A stretch of DNA of 64,000 nucleotides from Artemisia argyi (Eukaryota > Streptophyta > Magnoliopsida > Asterales > Asteraceae). The position numbers and the translations under genes are program-made. The stretch covers positions 114,337,728 through 114,401,727 of the forward strand of contig CM060693.1 of NCBI GenBank assembly GCA_030686995.1, read 5' to 3'. The notes below the pieces were generated by a model. It saw only the letters and a list, made by a program, of their open reading frames with translations, was not told where the DNA came from and did not search any database. Below are positions 23,048 to 33,773 of the stretch, one piece after another; within the stretch, counting starts at the first letter, position 1; each line of letters begins with the position of its first letter.

Positions 23048-24393
23048 TAAATTTTAGATACTATCATACACTAGATACCATATATAAACCCATGCATGCA
23101 CATTTTCGTTTCTACTTCCATGCAAACCGAAAAACTCACCAAAAATATTAAGTCTCTAGTCTAGTTCTTGGGTCGAATAGCTTGGGTAAGATTTCAAAGT
23201 AATCGGGTGGAGTTTAGGAGGAACAAGTTATTGTTTGTGAACCTTGGTCGAGCACACAATCACACTACGTACTCATAAGACTCTCTTCTCGACTCTACGT
23301 CTTGTTTTACCTACCATTTTGGTGTCGTAAGTCCCTAACGACTCATTTCATTTTTTTTTACTATACATTCAATTACATTATTTTTATACGCGACACACAC
23401 AAATGCACCTCATTATTCGAAAACTAAATAAACGACATATATATATTTTACGTTCGTCTATATATTTCACACCTTAACAAATAAACTATGTAGAGTTTTG
23501 AAACTAAAAAGCTACGTACAACTATTTTGGAATACCATTTCTAACGTATCACAACTAGTCGTGAAAACTCTTAAAATATTTCTAATTCTTTTTCTTATAA
23601 AAACTCGTTCCATGCTACCCATGGAATGCACGTATATTTTTAAAATTTACTTAACAAGCATGCCATTTTATTTTACAAACTAATAGACCTCATGACAAAT
23701 AATCATTTTTGTATAGAAACTTTGTAATAAAAATCGTGTCTTGAACCTATAGGAAGCACAAAGCAAATCGACTTGGAAATTAGTTGTGAAAACTCATTAG
23801 TACCGATTGGGCCTTAAGGCCCAATCATTTCAAAAATAAGCCGATTGAATAAGCTGAAGCTATAAGCTGTTGGACAGCTTTTTAATATCCTAACCTTAGC
23901 CCAAAACAAAGCCCAAAAACCCCGTAGGCCCATTGGATTTAAAAACACTAACGGGCTTAAGTTTTCGTTAAAAGCCCATAAGCTATCAAACTTATTTTTT
24001 TTCGAACTAATAAGCTGTTAGAATAAGCTCAATAAGCTGTTTTGACACTATTTAAGAGATGAAAACATTAAGTTTTGAAAATTGTGAATTTTGGACTAGA
24101 TTTGCAAATTTTACAAAAATCGGGTTAAAAGTGTCAACTTTTTAAAGTTTCGGTATAAAATGTCGTTTCGTAAATTAAAGGGTGAAAACTGATTTTTATA
24201 AACTCTAGGGTGAAAGGTGTAAGAAATATAAAGTTTTGGACGTAAAATGTAAATATATTTAATTTTGGACTAACGGCGTAACGCTAACGCCGTTAGGGTA
24301 AAAAGTGTAAATTTTTAGAAAATACAAGGGCCATATATATAAAATTAGTATTTTTATTTTTACTTTCTATTTTTACAAATTCACGTAGCGACG

Positions 24394-24600
24394 TTACGTT
24401 TATTTTCAAACTATTATTATTATTACTATTATTATTATTAAACGTTACGTTTATTTTCAAACTATTATTATTATTACTATTATTATTATTAAACGTTACG
24501 TTTATTTTCAAACTATTATTATTATTACTATTATTATTAAACGTTACGTTTTATTTTCAAACTATCGTTATTATTATTATTAAACCTTACGTTATATTTA
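24394..24600 (+). repeat. ~53 bp tandem repeats with (ATT)n cores, 5' LTR
   Basis: About four units of cgttacgtttattttcaaac followed by an att-rich run. The same array is at 31708-31915 in the 3' LTR. Minus-strand frames through it read as Asn/Ser runs and are not genes. Confidence 0.85.
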
Positions 24601-25570
24601 TATATATATAACTAAACTAAACGAACAATATGCTATAAAAACCAAAAGTTTTACTAACGTTAAATAAACAAATCACGTATTCAAAAACTACTCGCGATTA
24701 AAACATTAAGATTATCAAACACTAAAACTTGCCAAATATTATCTAGGTCGTGTGTGGAGCCGTTTCCTTATTGCAAACTGAATATCGATATTTTTACCAC
24801 TATACCACTAAGGTGAGTTCATAGCCTCGCCTTTACTTGTTTAAATGTTTTATAAACCCTGCAATGGGGATACATGCTAGTTTTTACAAACTGAACACAA
24901 GTATTTTCTTGGTATGCTTTACCTGATCTCGTTATTGCTTAAGTACCTTTTTGCCAAAAGCCCCTCATATCATGAGCCTTAGTCACCCAGAGAGGTGAAC
25001 GTAAATAATTGTGGATAGATCTATTAGGGATTGACAATCCCCGTTTGGGCGTTGAGAAAACAACCAAACGCACTTTATTTGAAATCTAATAGGTTACTGG
25101 CAAGAACCTATCCCGAGGGTCCCTGTTACTATAATCCATCATTCGTGATGAGATCTGTTAATCGGCTGAGTGTCATGAGCTTAATGCAACAACAACTATT
25201 TTTAACTTATAATTGTATGACGGTGCAATTATCACTTATAGCTTATGTTCAACTTTTAAACTTAAACCTATGAATATCACTCAACTTTTGTTGACTTTTA
25301 GCATGTTTATTTTAGGTCTATAACGAGCAAGGATGGGACGGAAGAGCACGTAATTTTCACAAAGTCTATAAAATTTTATTATCATTCGAAAACCTATTTA
25401 ACAAATTTTAAAACCAATGGGACCTCATTTTTAAAACTCTGATATTTATTAAAAAATTCGAATGATAAATGTTTTAGAAAATCATTTTCTACTGAAAAAA
25501 CTATGAGCTGTGAAGTAACACCCAATCTTTATTCCGCTGCAAATATTTTAAAATTTGGGGTGTTACAAAT

Positions 25571-25582
25571 TGGAATCAGAGC
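25571..25582 (+). other. Primer binding site of the LARD (initiator tRNA-Met)
   Basis: tggaatcagagc, three bases after the 5' LTR, differs from the canonical tggtatcagagc at one position. Confidence 0.88.
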
Positions 25583-25827
25583 TTTGGTTATAGCGAAACA
25601 GGTCTAATTTAGATCTGAACTATAACCGTTTTTACAAACAAAACATTTTATAGCCTTACACTCTTCGTGCCTTCCGTGCCTGCAGACTACCTTGCTCAGT
25701 ACATTACCTGTTAAGATTATTCTGCATGTTTAGAAATTGCGCTTACATAATTTTTATTTCATCCGTACTATTATATCTTTAACATAAAAGTAACTTATAA
25801 AATACTATTCCCGGTTACTACAGTAAC

Positions 25828-26667
25828 ATGTCTCCAAAAACTTTCTTGAACGCCAAAACTACTCTCCGTAATACTAATACCTCACATATCAATCAAAATT
25901 CTCCGAATACTGAAGATCCCTACCTACAAATATCACAACCCCAACTTAATATAGAAATCACTCAGAGATCACTTCCATCGTCACCTATCTTTTCACCTCT
26001 ATGTCAAAAACTTAGGAGAACTACTGAATCATATGAAGATGTGATTGGTGGTCAGGCAACATTCGAAGTTGGACAAAGTTCACGTCAAGAGAGGCCGTGG
26101 AAGAATGTTGAGCCAAATTCTCCGTTACCCTACACTTCAGATTCCCCAATACCAGATATCCCAAATACTTTATCCTCACCTAATTCCCCCGACCACAATA
26201 TAAGCACACCTGATTCAATATGGACTCTTGTTTATCAACAAGCCAGCATATTAGAGGCTCACACTGAACAGCTGAAAGGTTTACGACCAACAAAATTTGA
26301 ATGGTACGACCGTAACCTTGACGCATTGTTCAAAAGAGCGAATGCTGAAAGAAGAACAATATATGAATTAGGAATAAAGATTAATGAGATAAAAGACAAC
26401 ACCAACCAGGAAGGAACTTGGAAGTTTGGATTCCAGGGTCCGTTCTGCAAGAAGAGAACACGGTCATACACATGGTAGAATTGAAGACATTGAAAGGACC
26501 CTATGGATGGCTAGAGAGACGGCCAGGAGCCAAGGTCAAAAGATTGCCGCATTAGAGAGTATGTTGGCAAACCAAATGAACATGTGTTAGGAACGTTTCT
26601 CAAACATGGAAGCAGCACAACTTGAACTTGAGAAAGAGATTAGATATTTACGTCAGAGGCGTAACTA
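25828..26667 (+). pseudogene. LARD 5' ORF: Pro/Ser-rich N-terminus plus coiled coil
   Basis: ATG at 25828 opens a frame that is Asn/Ser/Pro-rich for ~130 residues, then helical and charged (LEAHTEQLKGLRPTKFEWYD; RANAERRTIYELGIKINEIK). A frameshift near 26440 moves it into RIEDIERTLWMARETARSQ and KIAALESMLANQM, one stop near 26587, then LELEKEIRYLRQRRN and a terminal TAA. Rejoined in outline it is ~280 residues ending in a long coiled coil. It lies between the primer site and the Gag remnant and matches no Gag domain I know. Ogre/Tat elements also carry an extra ORF before gag. Confidence 0.6.
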
Positions 26668-27351
26668 ATCTTAAGTTTACAAGTATCCCTGCTGCACATA
26701 CTAAACCAGACAGACTTGGTTAGTATTTCATGTAATGTTCAATAAATCCGAACCTTTTAGAACTTGTAATCAAATCATAATATATAATAACCTCCTCTTT
26801 CGTTACATCTCTCTGTTATGAATCAATCGTTTCTTTCGTATCAAGCATGCATGCAATGAATCTTCATACCTTCATGCAAAAATCTCATCATTTATTACCT
26901 CCCTTGGTAAACAAATGACTCCACATAGATCCATGACATATTAATAAGAGACCTTGTACTAATTTTTTTTACAGAAACGATCAGTCAAGTTATTAATATT
27001 ATGGAAATTTCTACAATGCCATTCAAATCTACAGTAAGATTTCTTACAATTGTTAAGATCTCTTAAGCATACTGTAACAAACCCATAACCAAAGGACTGT
27101 CTAAAAATAAAAAATTTCAAAAGGAAGCTTGAAAATGGAGAGAAATTTATTTTTATAGACAAACCCGTTTGATCCTTAGTAATCCCATATCAAGAGTTGA
27201 TTATCTATCTATGATACAACACAGACATATCTTGAAAATAGATTAGAGTAGGGATTCAATTCAGTCTATCATCAATGAAATAATTAACTCCATTTGAATT
27301 ATTATGACGTCAGAAGGATTCTAAGTTAAGTTTCATTAATGATTTCAGAAG

Positions 27352-27657
27352 ATGGACAACGTAAACAATACATGTACTCCATCATCATCAAAAATCACCA
27401 TGACTACTGAAGCCGTCAGGAAATTAGTAACCAACATCGTATCAGTGGTACTCGAAGGGACCACCATAGTTTACCCAAGAGGAGAGTCGGATACGCCTGA
27501 CAAGCAGGAAAACTACATGGAATGTAGGCCAACCCACTTTAAAACGCCAGAAGGAATGGCTAACCCTACCATCACCCATAACCAAGGAATTAGGCAAGGA
27601 GTTATACCTAATGGAAATAAACAAAAGCGAAAACTCTTAGAAATGAGGAACCTTTAA
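27352..27657 (+). pseudogene. Gypsy Gag N-terminal remnant
   Basis: ATG at 27352. MTTEAVRKLVTNIVSVVLEG and YMECRPTHFKTPEG correspond to the start of plant chromovirus-type Gag (helix, then a 'F..C.P..F.G.EG' block). The frame leaves this similarity after ~85 residues and stops at 27657, so the capsid core is missing. Confidence 0.7.
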
Positions 27658-27956
27658 AGACTTCGATAGTATCAAAGGAATGATGACTAGATTGAAGCAG
27701 ATGAATAAATTCCTATTGTAAATAAATAAATCCTAGTTCGACAATTTCCTGAGATTGTATCTCTTCCCCGTATTTTACTTTAAGTTACGATGGATGTAAC
27801 TTAAGTATAACAATTATCCTTCTACCGTATCGAAAAATCTACCTTGTAATATTTCCAAAATAATTATAATCTATGTCAATTTCAATTCCTATCCCATTTA
27901 CCAAATAACAGCAAACTGTTATTTCCCTAAAAATTTCTGACTAGAAATTTCTGACT

Positions 27957-27959
<3 letters not shown>

Positions 27960-28007
<48 letters not shown>
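27960..28007. repeat. (TA)n microsatellite
   Basis: Uninterrupted TA dinucleotides over about 46 bases. Confidence 0.97.
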
Positions 28008-28012
<5 letters not shown>

Positions 28013-28404
28013 AATAAATGAATAAAGTTCCTACTTTATTTTTGAAAGAAATTACGTATTATATTATAATAACAAAACGTTGAACACCATCTAAAACAAC
28101 TTAAAAAAAAGCATAAATACCACTGTAACTGAGCCAAACATCACATCATTTAGTCCTCCATTAAACATAGCCTGGCCAACTATGTCTAATTTAGGAAGAA
28201 TCATGTCATGATGGAACAATCATAATGTAAAATTTTCTAAATAACAATCGTCATGTAAAAGCAACAAATATAGATAAACTGAACTATTCATAAATATTAC
28301 AAACTACCATAAATACCTATCTTATTCCTTCGTCATTAGGACGAGAAGCCAACACAAGTACAAATAAGAAAAACCCTAAAGACTAAACTCCAATAACGAA
28401 GAGT

Positions 28405-28545
28405 TTATCCGAATCCATGAAAATTAATAAATAAACAAATAATTAGCATCGGAAGTGCTAACGTCACAATAATTACAATATAAACCATAGAATCTTCAAT
28501 AGGTTGATCCGCTATGACAACAAAAACCCCCACCAACAAAACCAT
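28405..28545 (-). CDS. Antisense small membrane-protein ORF 1 of the LARD (46 aa)
   Basis: Minus-strand ATG at 28545 to stop at 28405. MVLLVGVFVVIA forms one hydrophobic helix, DQPIEDS an acidic loop, MVYIVIIVTLALPMLIICLF a second helix, and the end is HGFG. Upstream of the ATG the frame stays open and hydrophobic for 32 more codons (first codon TTG). It shares helix / acidic loop / helix / Gly-terminal layout and size with the ORF at 28723-28884. Function unknown; it could still be chance in AT-rich DNA. Confidence 0.4.
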   Translation of the reverse strand: MVLLVGVFVVIADQPIEDSMVYIVIIVTLALPMLIICLFINFHGFG

Positions 28546-28722
28546 AGCAAAAGCCACCACAGGATGAATCACCTTAATTATGCTGAAGATAAATATAAAC
28601 AAATCATTAAAAACAATAACAAGACAAATTCCTAAAAACAAAACAAGTTTTATTCATTATTCGTTAACAATACATAGAAACACGACAAAGGCTTAATTCT
28701 AAACAACCCTAGCTTAAGATTA

Positions 28723-28884
28723 TTACCCCCATATCTTGTCTACGGTAATGGCTAGAACCGTGAGAGGTACGACAAACAACAAGATCGCAACCAAGAACCC
28801 AAAGTCTTCGTCTGGAACATACGCTAAGTAGATAGCGGCAAGGACGACATACACAATCGCTAGTATCGTAATGAGGTGCGACAT
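28723..28884 (-). CDS. Antisense small membrane-protein ORF 2 of the LARD (53 aa)
   Basis: Minus-strand ATG at 28884 to TAA at 28723-28725. Hydrophobic MSHLITILAIVYVVLAAIYL, acidic turn VPDEDFG, then FLVAILLFVVPLTVLAIT and DKIWG. On the minus strand the ATG follows a C/T-rich leader (ttccatttcttccaccaacc and similar) and a TATA-like catatac about 65-75 bp upstream, as in plant 5' UTRs. The internal region thus seems to have its own antisense transcription unit, as described for some Tat/Ogre and rice gypsy elements. The family is unknown to me. Confidence 0.5.
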   Translation of the reverse strand: MSHLITILAIVYVVLAAIYLAYVPDEDFGFLVAILLFVVPLTVLAITVDKIWG

Positions 28885-29164
28885 TTTGGAGATAGGAAAT
28901 GATAGGAAAATGGTTGGTGGAAGAAATGGAAATTTGAAAGGGGTATATGTAGGTGGAAATCTAGCTGTTGGTCACTATTTAGGACCGTTGGAAATCACTA
29001 TTCCCGACCATTGGACACGGTACACCTAGCTGTTATTTTACTATTCAAAACCATTACCTTCGATATTCACAACCCTTAAATGCACCAGTTACTAGATCCC
29101 GTCTAGCACAAGAATTTCGTTAAACTTGAATTCCGGGACGGAATTCAGAATGAGGGGTAGGTAC

Positions 29165-31913
29165 TGTAAACTCCCGTAAATTTCCCTATAAATAGTAAAA
29201 GTAAATCAAAGACTAATATATCATTACGTTAATTAATAACGTTTTTACCAATAACAAATTTGGTTTTTATTTTATCTTTATCAAATATGCTATGTTACAT
29301 AAAAATCACTACGATATTCATGATCCCTGTTTGCTTGGAACGATGCTCACACATGTACCACCATAGTCTAAAATCGCGAGAATATTAAAAATTTCTTTTA
29401 TTCGTTACGAACCTACATTTTCAGGACATTTTTCAAATTTACTATTCATCAGTTACTATTCACCAAAACTATTCATCATTTCACTATTCATCATTTTTGG
29501 AGTCGGTTAGTGATATTGAGATGTTTTTCAAAAGTTTTACTATTCACGAAACACTATTCACAAAACACTATTCACTCTCGGACTCACGTAAACGTTTCAC
29601 TAAATCTTAACTAAACTTTTGAAATTATAATTAACTTTCCTAATCAAATTTATTTTTACTAAACCTAATTACACTAACCGGACCCTTAATTCTTTCCTTA
29701 GCCCATTTCTTTTCTTGGCCTCTTACTATTCACGGCCCAAAACCCATCAAGCCCATTTTTCTTTCATTTGTTTTTCATTTCACTCGACTAGTACCAACTA
29801 GAAACGAGCTTAGTATGCTCGAATCTTACACACGACACCCCTATAATTTTTACACATACTCGTTCCTCCCCTAGCCAACAATTAGAGTGTCGATTTTTAG
29901 CTTCTCACATCGAGTCTAGATACGTTTTTACTAGGCAAAGCAATTGTCCAAAAACAATTTCATACGTTTTTCAACTAATCCAAAACTAAACCATTTTGAA
30001 CCCCGTTTGTTTCTATTAAGTCCTAAAATCATTTCTAAACTAAATCTAATGTCTAAATATTACCTTGATTAATCATCTCCAGTCCTAAGCAAAGATTACA
30101 AATCGATTACCAAATAAAAAGAGTAGTCGACATATGTTTTAAAAACAAAATGTACTTCCTTGATTCATGCACACTCCATTTCATATTTTAATATTCTAGG
30201 CCAAGTACTACAATCTTATTAAAATGTATTTCGCAAGTACCATACTCTTTTAAATTGCCAAAACCCACGTTTTCTTTTGATGAAGCATGTCGACACCATA
30301 AGAAACGAAAACATAGAGTAACTTGTTTACTTGTACAACTTTAGGACTTTTGGATACAAGTAACAATCAAATCACATTAAAGTTTAGATACTATCATACA
30401 CTAGATACCATATATAAACCCATGCATGCACATTTTCGTTTCTACTTCCATGCAAACCGAAAAACTCACCAAAAATATTAAGTCTCTAGTCTAGTTCTTG
30501 GGTCGAATAGCTTGGGTAAGATTTCAAAGTAATCGTGTGGAGTTTAGGAGGAACAAGTTATTGTTTGTGAAGCTTGGTCGAGCACACAATCACACTACGT
30601 ACTCATATCACTCTCTTCTCGACTCTACGTCTTGTTTTACCCACCATTTTGGTGTCGTAAGTCCCTAACGACTCATTTCATTTTTTTTACTATACATTCA
30701 ATTACATTATTTTTATACGCGACACACACAAATGCACCTCATTATTCGAAAACTAAATAAACGACATATATATATTTTACGTTCGTCTATATATTTCACA
30801 CCTTAACAAATAAACTATGTAGAGTTTTGAAACTAAAAAGCTACGTACAACTATTTCGGAATACCATTTCTAACGTATCACAACTAGTCGTGAAAACTCT
30901 TAAAATATTTCTAAGTCTTTTTTTATAAAAACTCATTCCATGCTACCCATGGAACGCACGTATATTTTTAAAATTTACTTAACAAGCATGCCATTTTATT
31001 TTACAAACTAATAGACCTCATGACAAACAATCATTTTTGTATAGAAATTTTGTAATAAAAATCGTGTCTTGAGCCTATAGGAAGCACAAAGCAAATCGAC
31101 TTGGAAATTAGTTGTGAAAACTCATTAGTACCGATTGGGCCTTAAGGCCCAATCGTTTCAAAAATAAGCCGATTGAATAAGCTGAAGCTATAAGCTGTTG
31201 GACAACTTTTTAATATCCTAACCTTAGCCCAAAACAAAGCCCAAAAACCCCGTAGGCCCATTGGATTTAAAAACACTAACGGGCTTAAGTTTTCGTTAAA
31301 AGCCCATAAGCTATCAAACTTATTTTTTTCGAACTAATAAGCTGTTAGAATAAGCTCAATAAACTGTTTTGACACTATTTAAGAGATGAAAACATTAAGT
31401 TTTGAAAATTGTGAATTTCGGACTAGATTTGCAAATTTTACAAAAATCGGGTTAAAAGTGTCAACTTTTCAAAGTTTCGGTATAAAATGTTGTTTCGTAA
31501 ATTAAAGGGTGAAAACTGATTTTTATAAACTCTAGGGTGAAAGGTGTAAGAAATATAAAGTTTTGGACGTAAAATGTAAATATATTTAATTTTGGACTAA
31601 CGGCGTAACGCTAACGCCATTAGGGTAAAAAGTGTAAATTTTTAGAAAATACAAGGGCCATATATATAAAATTAGTATTTTTATTTTTACTTTCTATTTT
31701 TACAAATTCGTCGCTACGTTTATTTTCAAACTATTATTATTATTACTATTATTATTATTAAACGTTACGTTTATTTTCAAACTATTATTATTATTACTAT
31801 TATTATTATTAAACGTTACATTTATTTTCAAACTATTATTATTATTACTATTATTATTAAATGTTACGTTTTATTTCAAACTATCGTTATTATTATTATT
31901 AAACCTTACGTTA

Positions 31914-31952
<39 letters not shown>

Positions 31953-32907
31953 CTAAACTAAACGAACAATATACTATAAAAACCAAAAGTTTTACTAACG
32001 TTAAATAAACAAATCACGTATTCAAAAACTACTCGCGATTAAAACATTAAGACTATCAAACACTAAAACTTGCCAAATATTATCTAGGTCGTGTGTGGAG
32101 CCGTTTCCTTATTGCAAACTGAATATCGATATTTTTACCACTATACCACTAAGGTGAGTTCATAGCCTCGCCTTTACTTGTTTAAATGTTTTATAAACCC
32201 TGCGAGGGGGATACATGCTAGTTTTTATAAACTGAACACAAGTATTTTTTTGGTATGCTTTACCTGATCTCGTTATTGCTTAAGTACCTTTTTGCCAAAA
32301 GCCCCTCATATCATGAGGCTTAGTCACCCAGAGAGGTGAACGTAAATAATTGTGGATAGATCTATTAGGGATTGACAATCCCCGTTTGGGCGTTGAGAAA
32401 ACAACCAAACACACTTTATTTGAAATCTAATAGGTTACTGGCAAGAACCTATCCCGAGAGCCCCTGTTACTATAATCCATCATTCGTGATGAGATCTGTT
32501 AATCAGCTGAGTGTCATGAGCTTAATGCAATAACAACTGTTTTTAACTTATAATTATATGACGGTGCAATTATGACTTATAGCTTGTGTTCAACTTTTAA
32601 ACTTAAACCTATGAATATCACTCAATTTTTGTTGAGTTTTAGCATGTTTATCTCAGGTCTATAACGAGCAAGGATGGGACGGAAGAGCACGTAATTTTCA
32701 CAAAGGCTATAAAATTTTATTAACATTCGAAAACCTATTTAACAAATTTTAAAACCACTGGGACCTCATTTTTAAAACTCTGATATTTATAAGAAATTCG
32801 AATGATAAATGTTTTAGAAAATCATTTTCTACTGAAAAAACTATGAGCTGTGAAGTAACACCCAATCTTTATTCCGCTGCAAATATTTTAAAATTGGGGG
32901 TGTTACA
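29165..32907 (+). repeat. 3' LTR of the LARD
   Basis: 3743 bp, no MITE, with a longer (TA)n run at 31918-31951 than the 5' copy. Similarity to the 5' LTR is very high by eye, so the insertion is fairly recent. Confidence 0.95.
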
Positions 32908-32915
32908 CTGCGTTA

Positions 32916-33085
32916 CATTGCTACATGATAATACTTTGTAAATGCTTATAGAATACAGTTTGACATTGTTTAAGTTGTTCACGACTTTGTATTGCTTTTC
33001 AAGTGTAATCACAAATTGATTGGTATTACTGTTTCACTTTAGAATAAAAAGGTTCCCCGCAGCAACGCGCGGGTTAACATGCTAG
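32916..33085 (+). mobile_element. Helitron 3' end
   Basis: Starts with the cattg duplication of the nested LTR element and continues the Helitron body. Hairpin at 33056-33073, CTAG at 33082-33085, then T. Orientation is plus. Confidence 0.82.
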
Positions 33086-33530
33086 TTTTTACTAATATGC
33101 CACAAAGAATCTTGTGCTTGAGTATTTTGGTCATCATCATATTATCATATTTAACATCTTTTATTTAGCAAAAAAGTAAAATAAAAATAACGACGATTAT
33201 TTTTAAACGTATTATCAATACTAGAGGAAAAGTTGAGAAAATATATAATTAGAAAATGAAAAAATTAAAATAATAATAATAACATTGAGAAGTAAGGTGA
33301 AAATGGCCAAAAGATTAACCTTAAAAAATAACAAAATTTTGTAAATCCCATTTTCTCCGGAACAGGAGTGAAACTGGCAGACGAAATGACGTGAGCTGTA
33401 GCCGTGAGTAATAGCAGTGAGATTTGAGCTGTGAGATGTGAGCTGTAGTAGTAGCAGTGAGCAATAGCAGTGTAGCCACAGCTTACTGCTCACCGCCCAC
33501 AACTTCCTAAAAGAAGAACATTAGAAAAAT
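33086..33530 (+). repeat. Duplicated flank, copy B
   Basis: Homologous to 17273-17705 and starting at the very base after the Helitron CTAG end. It runs to aacattagaaaaat (33517-33530) and then into the NDUFS4 upstream sequence, so copy B appears to be the native continuation toward the gene. Confidence 0.85.
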
Positions 33531-33773
33531 GAGTTTTTTCTAAAAAATAACAAAGTTCACCCCTCTTTTACCAAACAAACACACTTTAAAAAGCTCTAAA
33601 AATGTCTGCGCCACTCAAATAAAACAAACTAACCTCTTTTATTTTTTAGGTTAGTCCTATAATCTGAAGCCAACAAATAAAAGAAAAACAAATTAAAAAA
33701 CTGGAACTTTCTAGTTTCTCCAACAATCAATGGTAACAGTCACAACTAATTAACAAACAGGTCATCTGTTCCA

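Larger units (their letters stand above)
21247..25567 (+). repeat. 5' LTR of the LARD, containing a MITE
   Basis: Near-identical to the 3' LTR apart from a 591 bp Tourist MITE at 22457-23047 and small indels. It contains 'actattcaccaaacactattcat' type short repeats near 21520-21650 and ~53 bp tandem units near 24395-24600. Confidence 0.95.
21247..32907 (+). mobile_element. LARD-type gypsy retrotransposon, 11.7 kb, complete
   Basis: LTRs 21247-25567 (4321 bp) and 29165-32907 (3743 bp) begin TGTAAACTCC and end GGTGTTACA. The target duplication ctgcg (21242-21246 and 32908-32912) is perfect. Primer site tggaatcagagc (25571-25582) matches the initiator tRNA-Met site with one mismatch; polypurine tract aatgaggggtagg lies just before the right LTR. 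The 3.6 kb internal region has a coiled-coil ORF, a Gag N-terminal remnant and two antisense ORFs but no protease, RT or integrase. It must have moved with enzymes supplied in trans, probably by a chromovirus-type relative. Confidence 0.95.
18810..32915 (+). mobile_element. Short non-autonomous gypsy-type LTR retrotransposon, itself carrying a nested LARD
   Basis: LTR A is 18810-19284. LTR B is 20815-21246 and resumes at 32913-32915 after the LARD. The target duplication cattg lies at 18805-18809 and, beyond the LARD, at 32916-32920. A purine tract aaagtgaggggga precedes LTR B, and a weak initiator-Met primer site (tagcatcagaga) follows LTR A. The internal region is only 1.5 kb and keeps gag-like and protease remnants without RT or integrase. 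Confidence 0.85.
17706..33085 (+). mobile_element. Helitron remnant split by a nested LTR element
   Basis: The 3' terminus is clear: hairpin cccgc...gcggg at 33056-33073, then 12 nt, then CTAG at 33082-33085 followed by T. The body is 17706-18809 plus 32916-33085, about 1.3 kb once the nested LTR element is removed. The left end adjoins flank copy A and shows no TC start, so it is probably truncated. Two related ~140 bp segments (17723-17864 and 18201-18339) share tttcattatgtatt and a tgtgaaaataata ending. A Gln/Ser stretch (SVPKQSQPAG) near 18080 before a gtaag donor could be a captured exon, possibly RPA-like; that is weak. Confidence 0.65.

Noticed and set aside
24293..24511. Minus-strand ORF of Asn/Ser repeats
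   Set aside because: It is the (ATT)n tandem array of the LARD LTR read backwards and recurs in the other LTR.
27960..28007. TA run as a regulatory element or origin
   Set aside because: A plain (TA)n microsatellite with nothing else to support a function.
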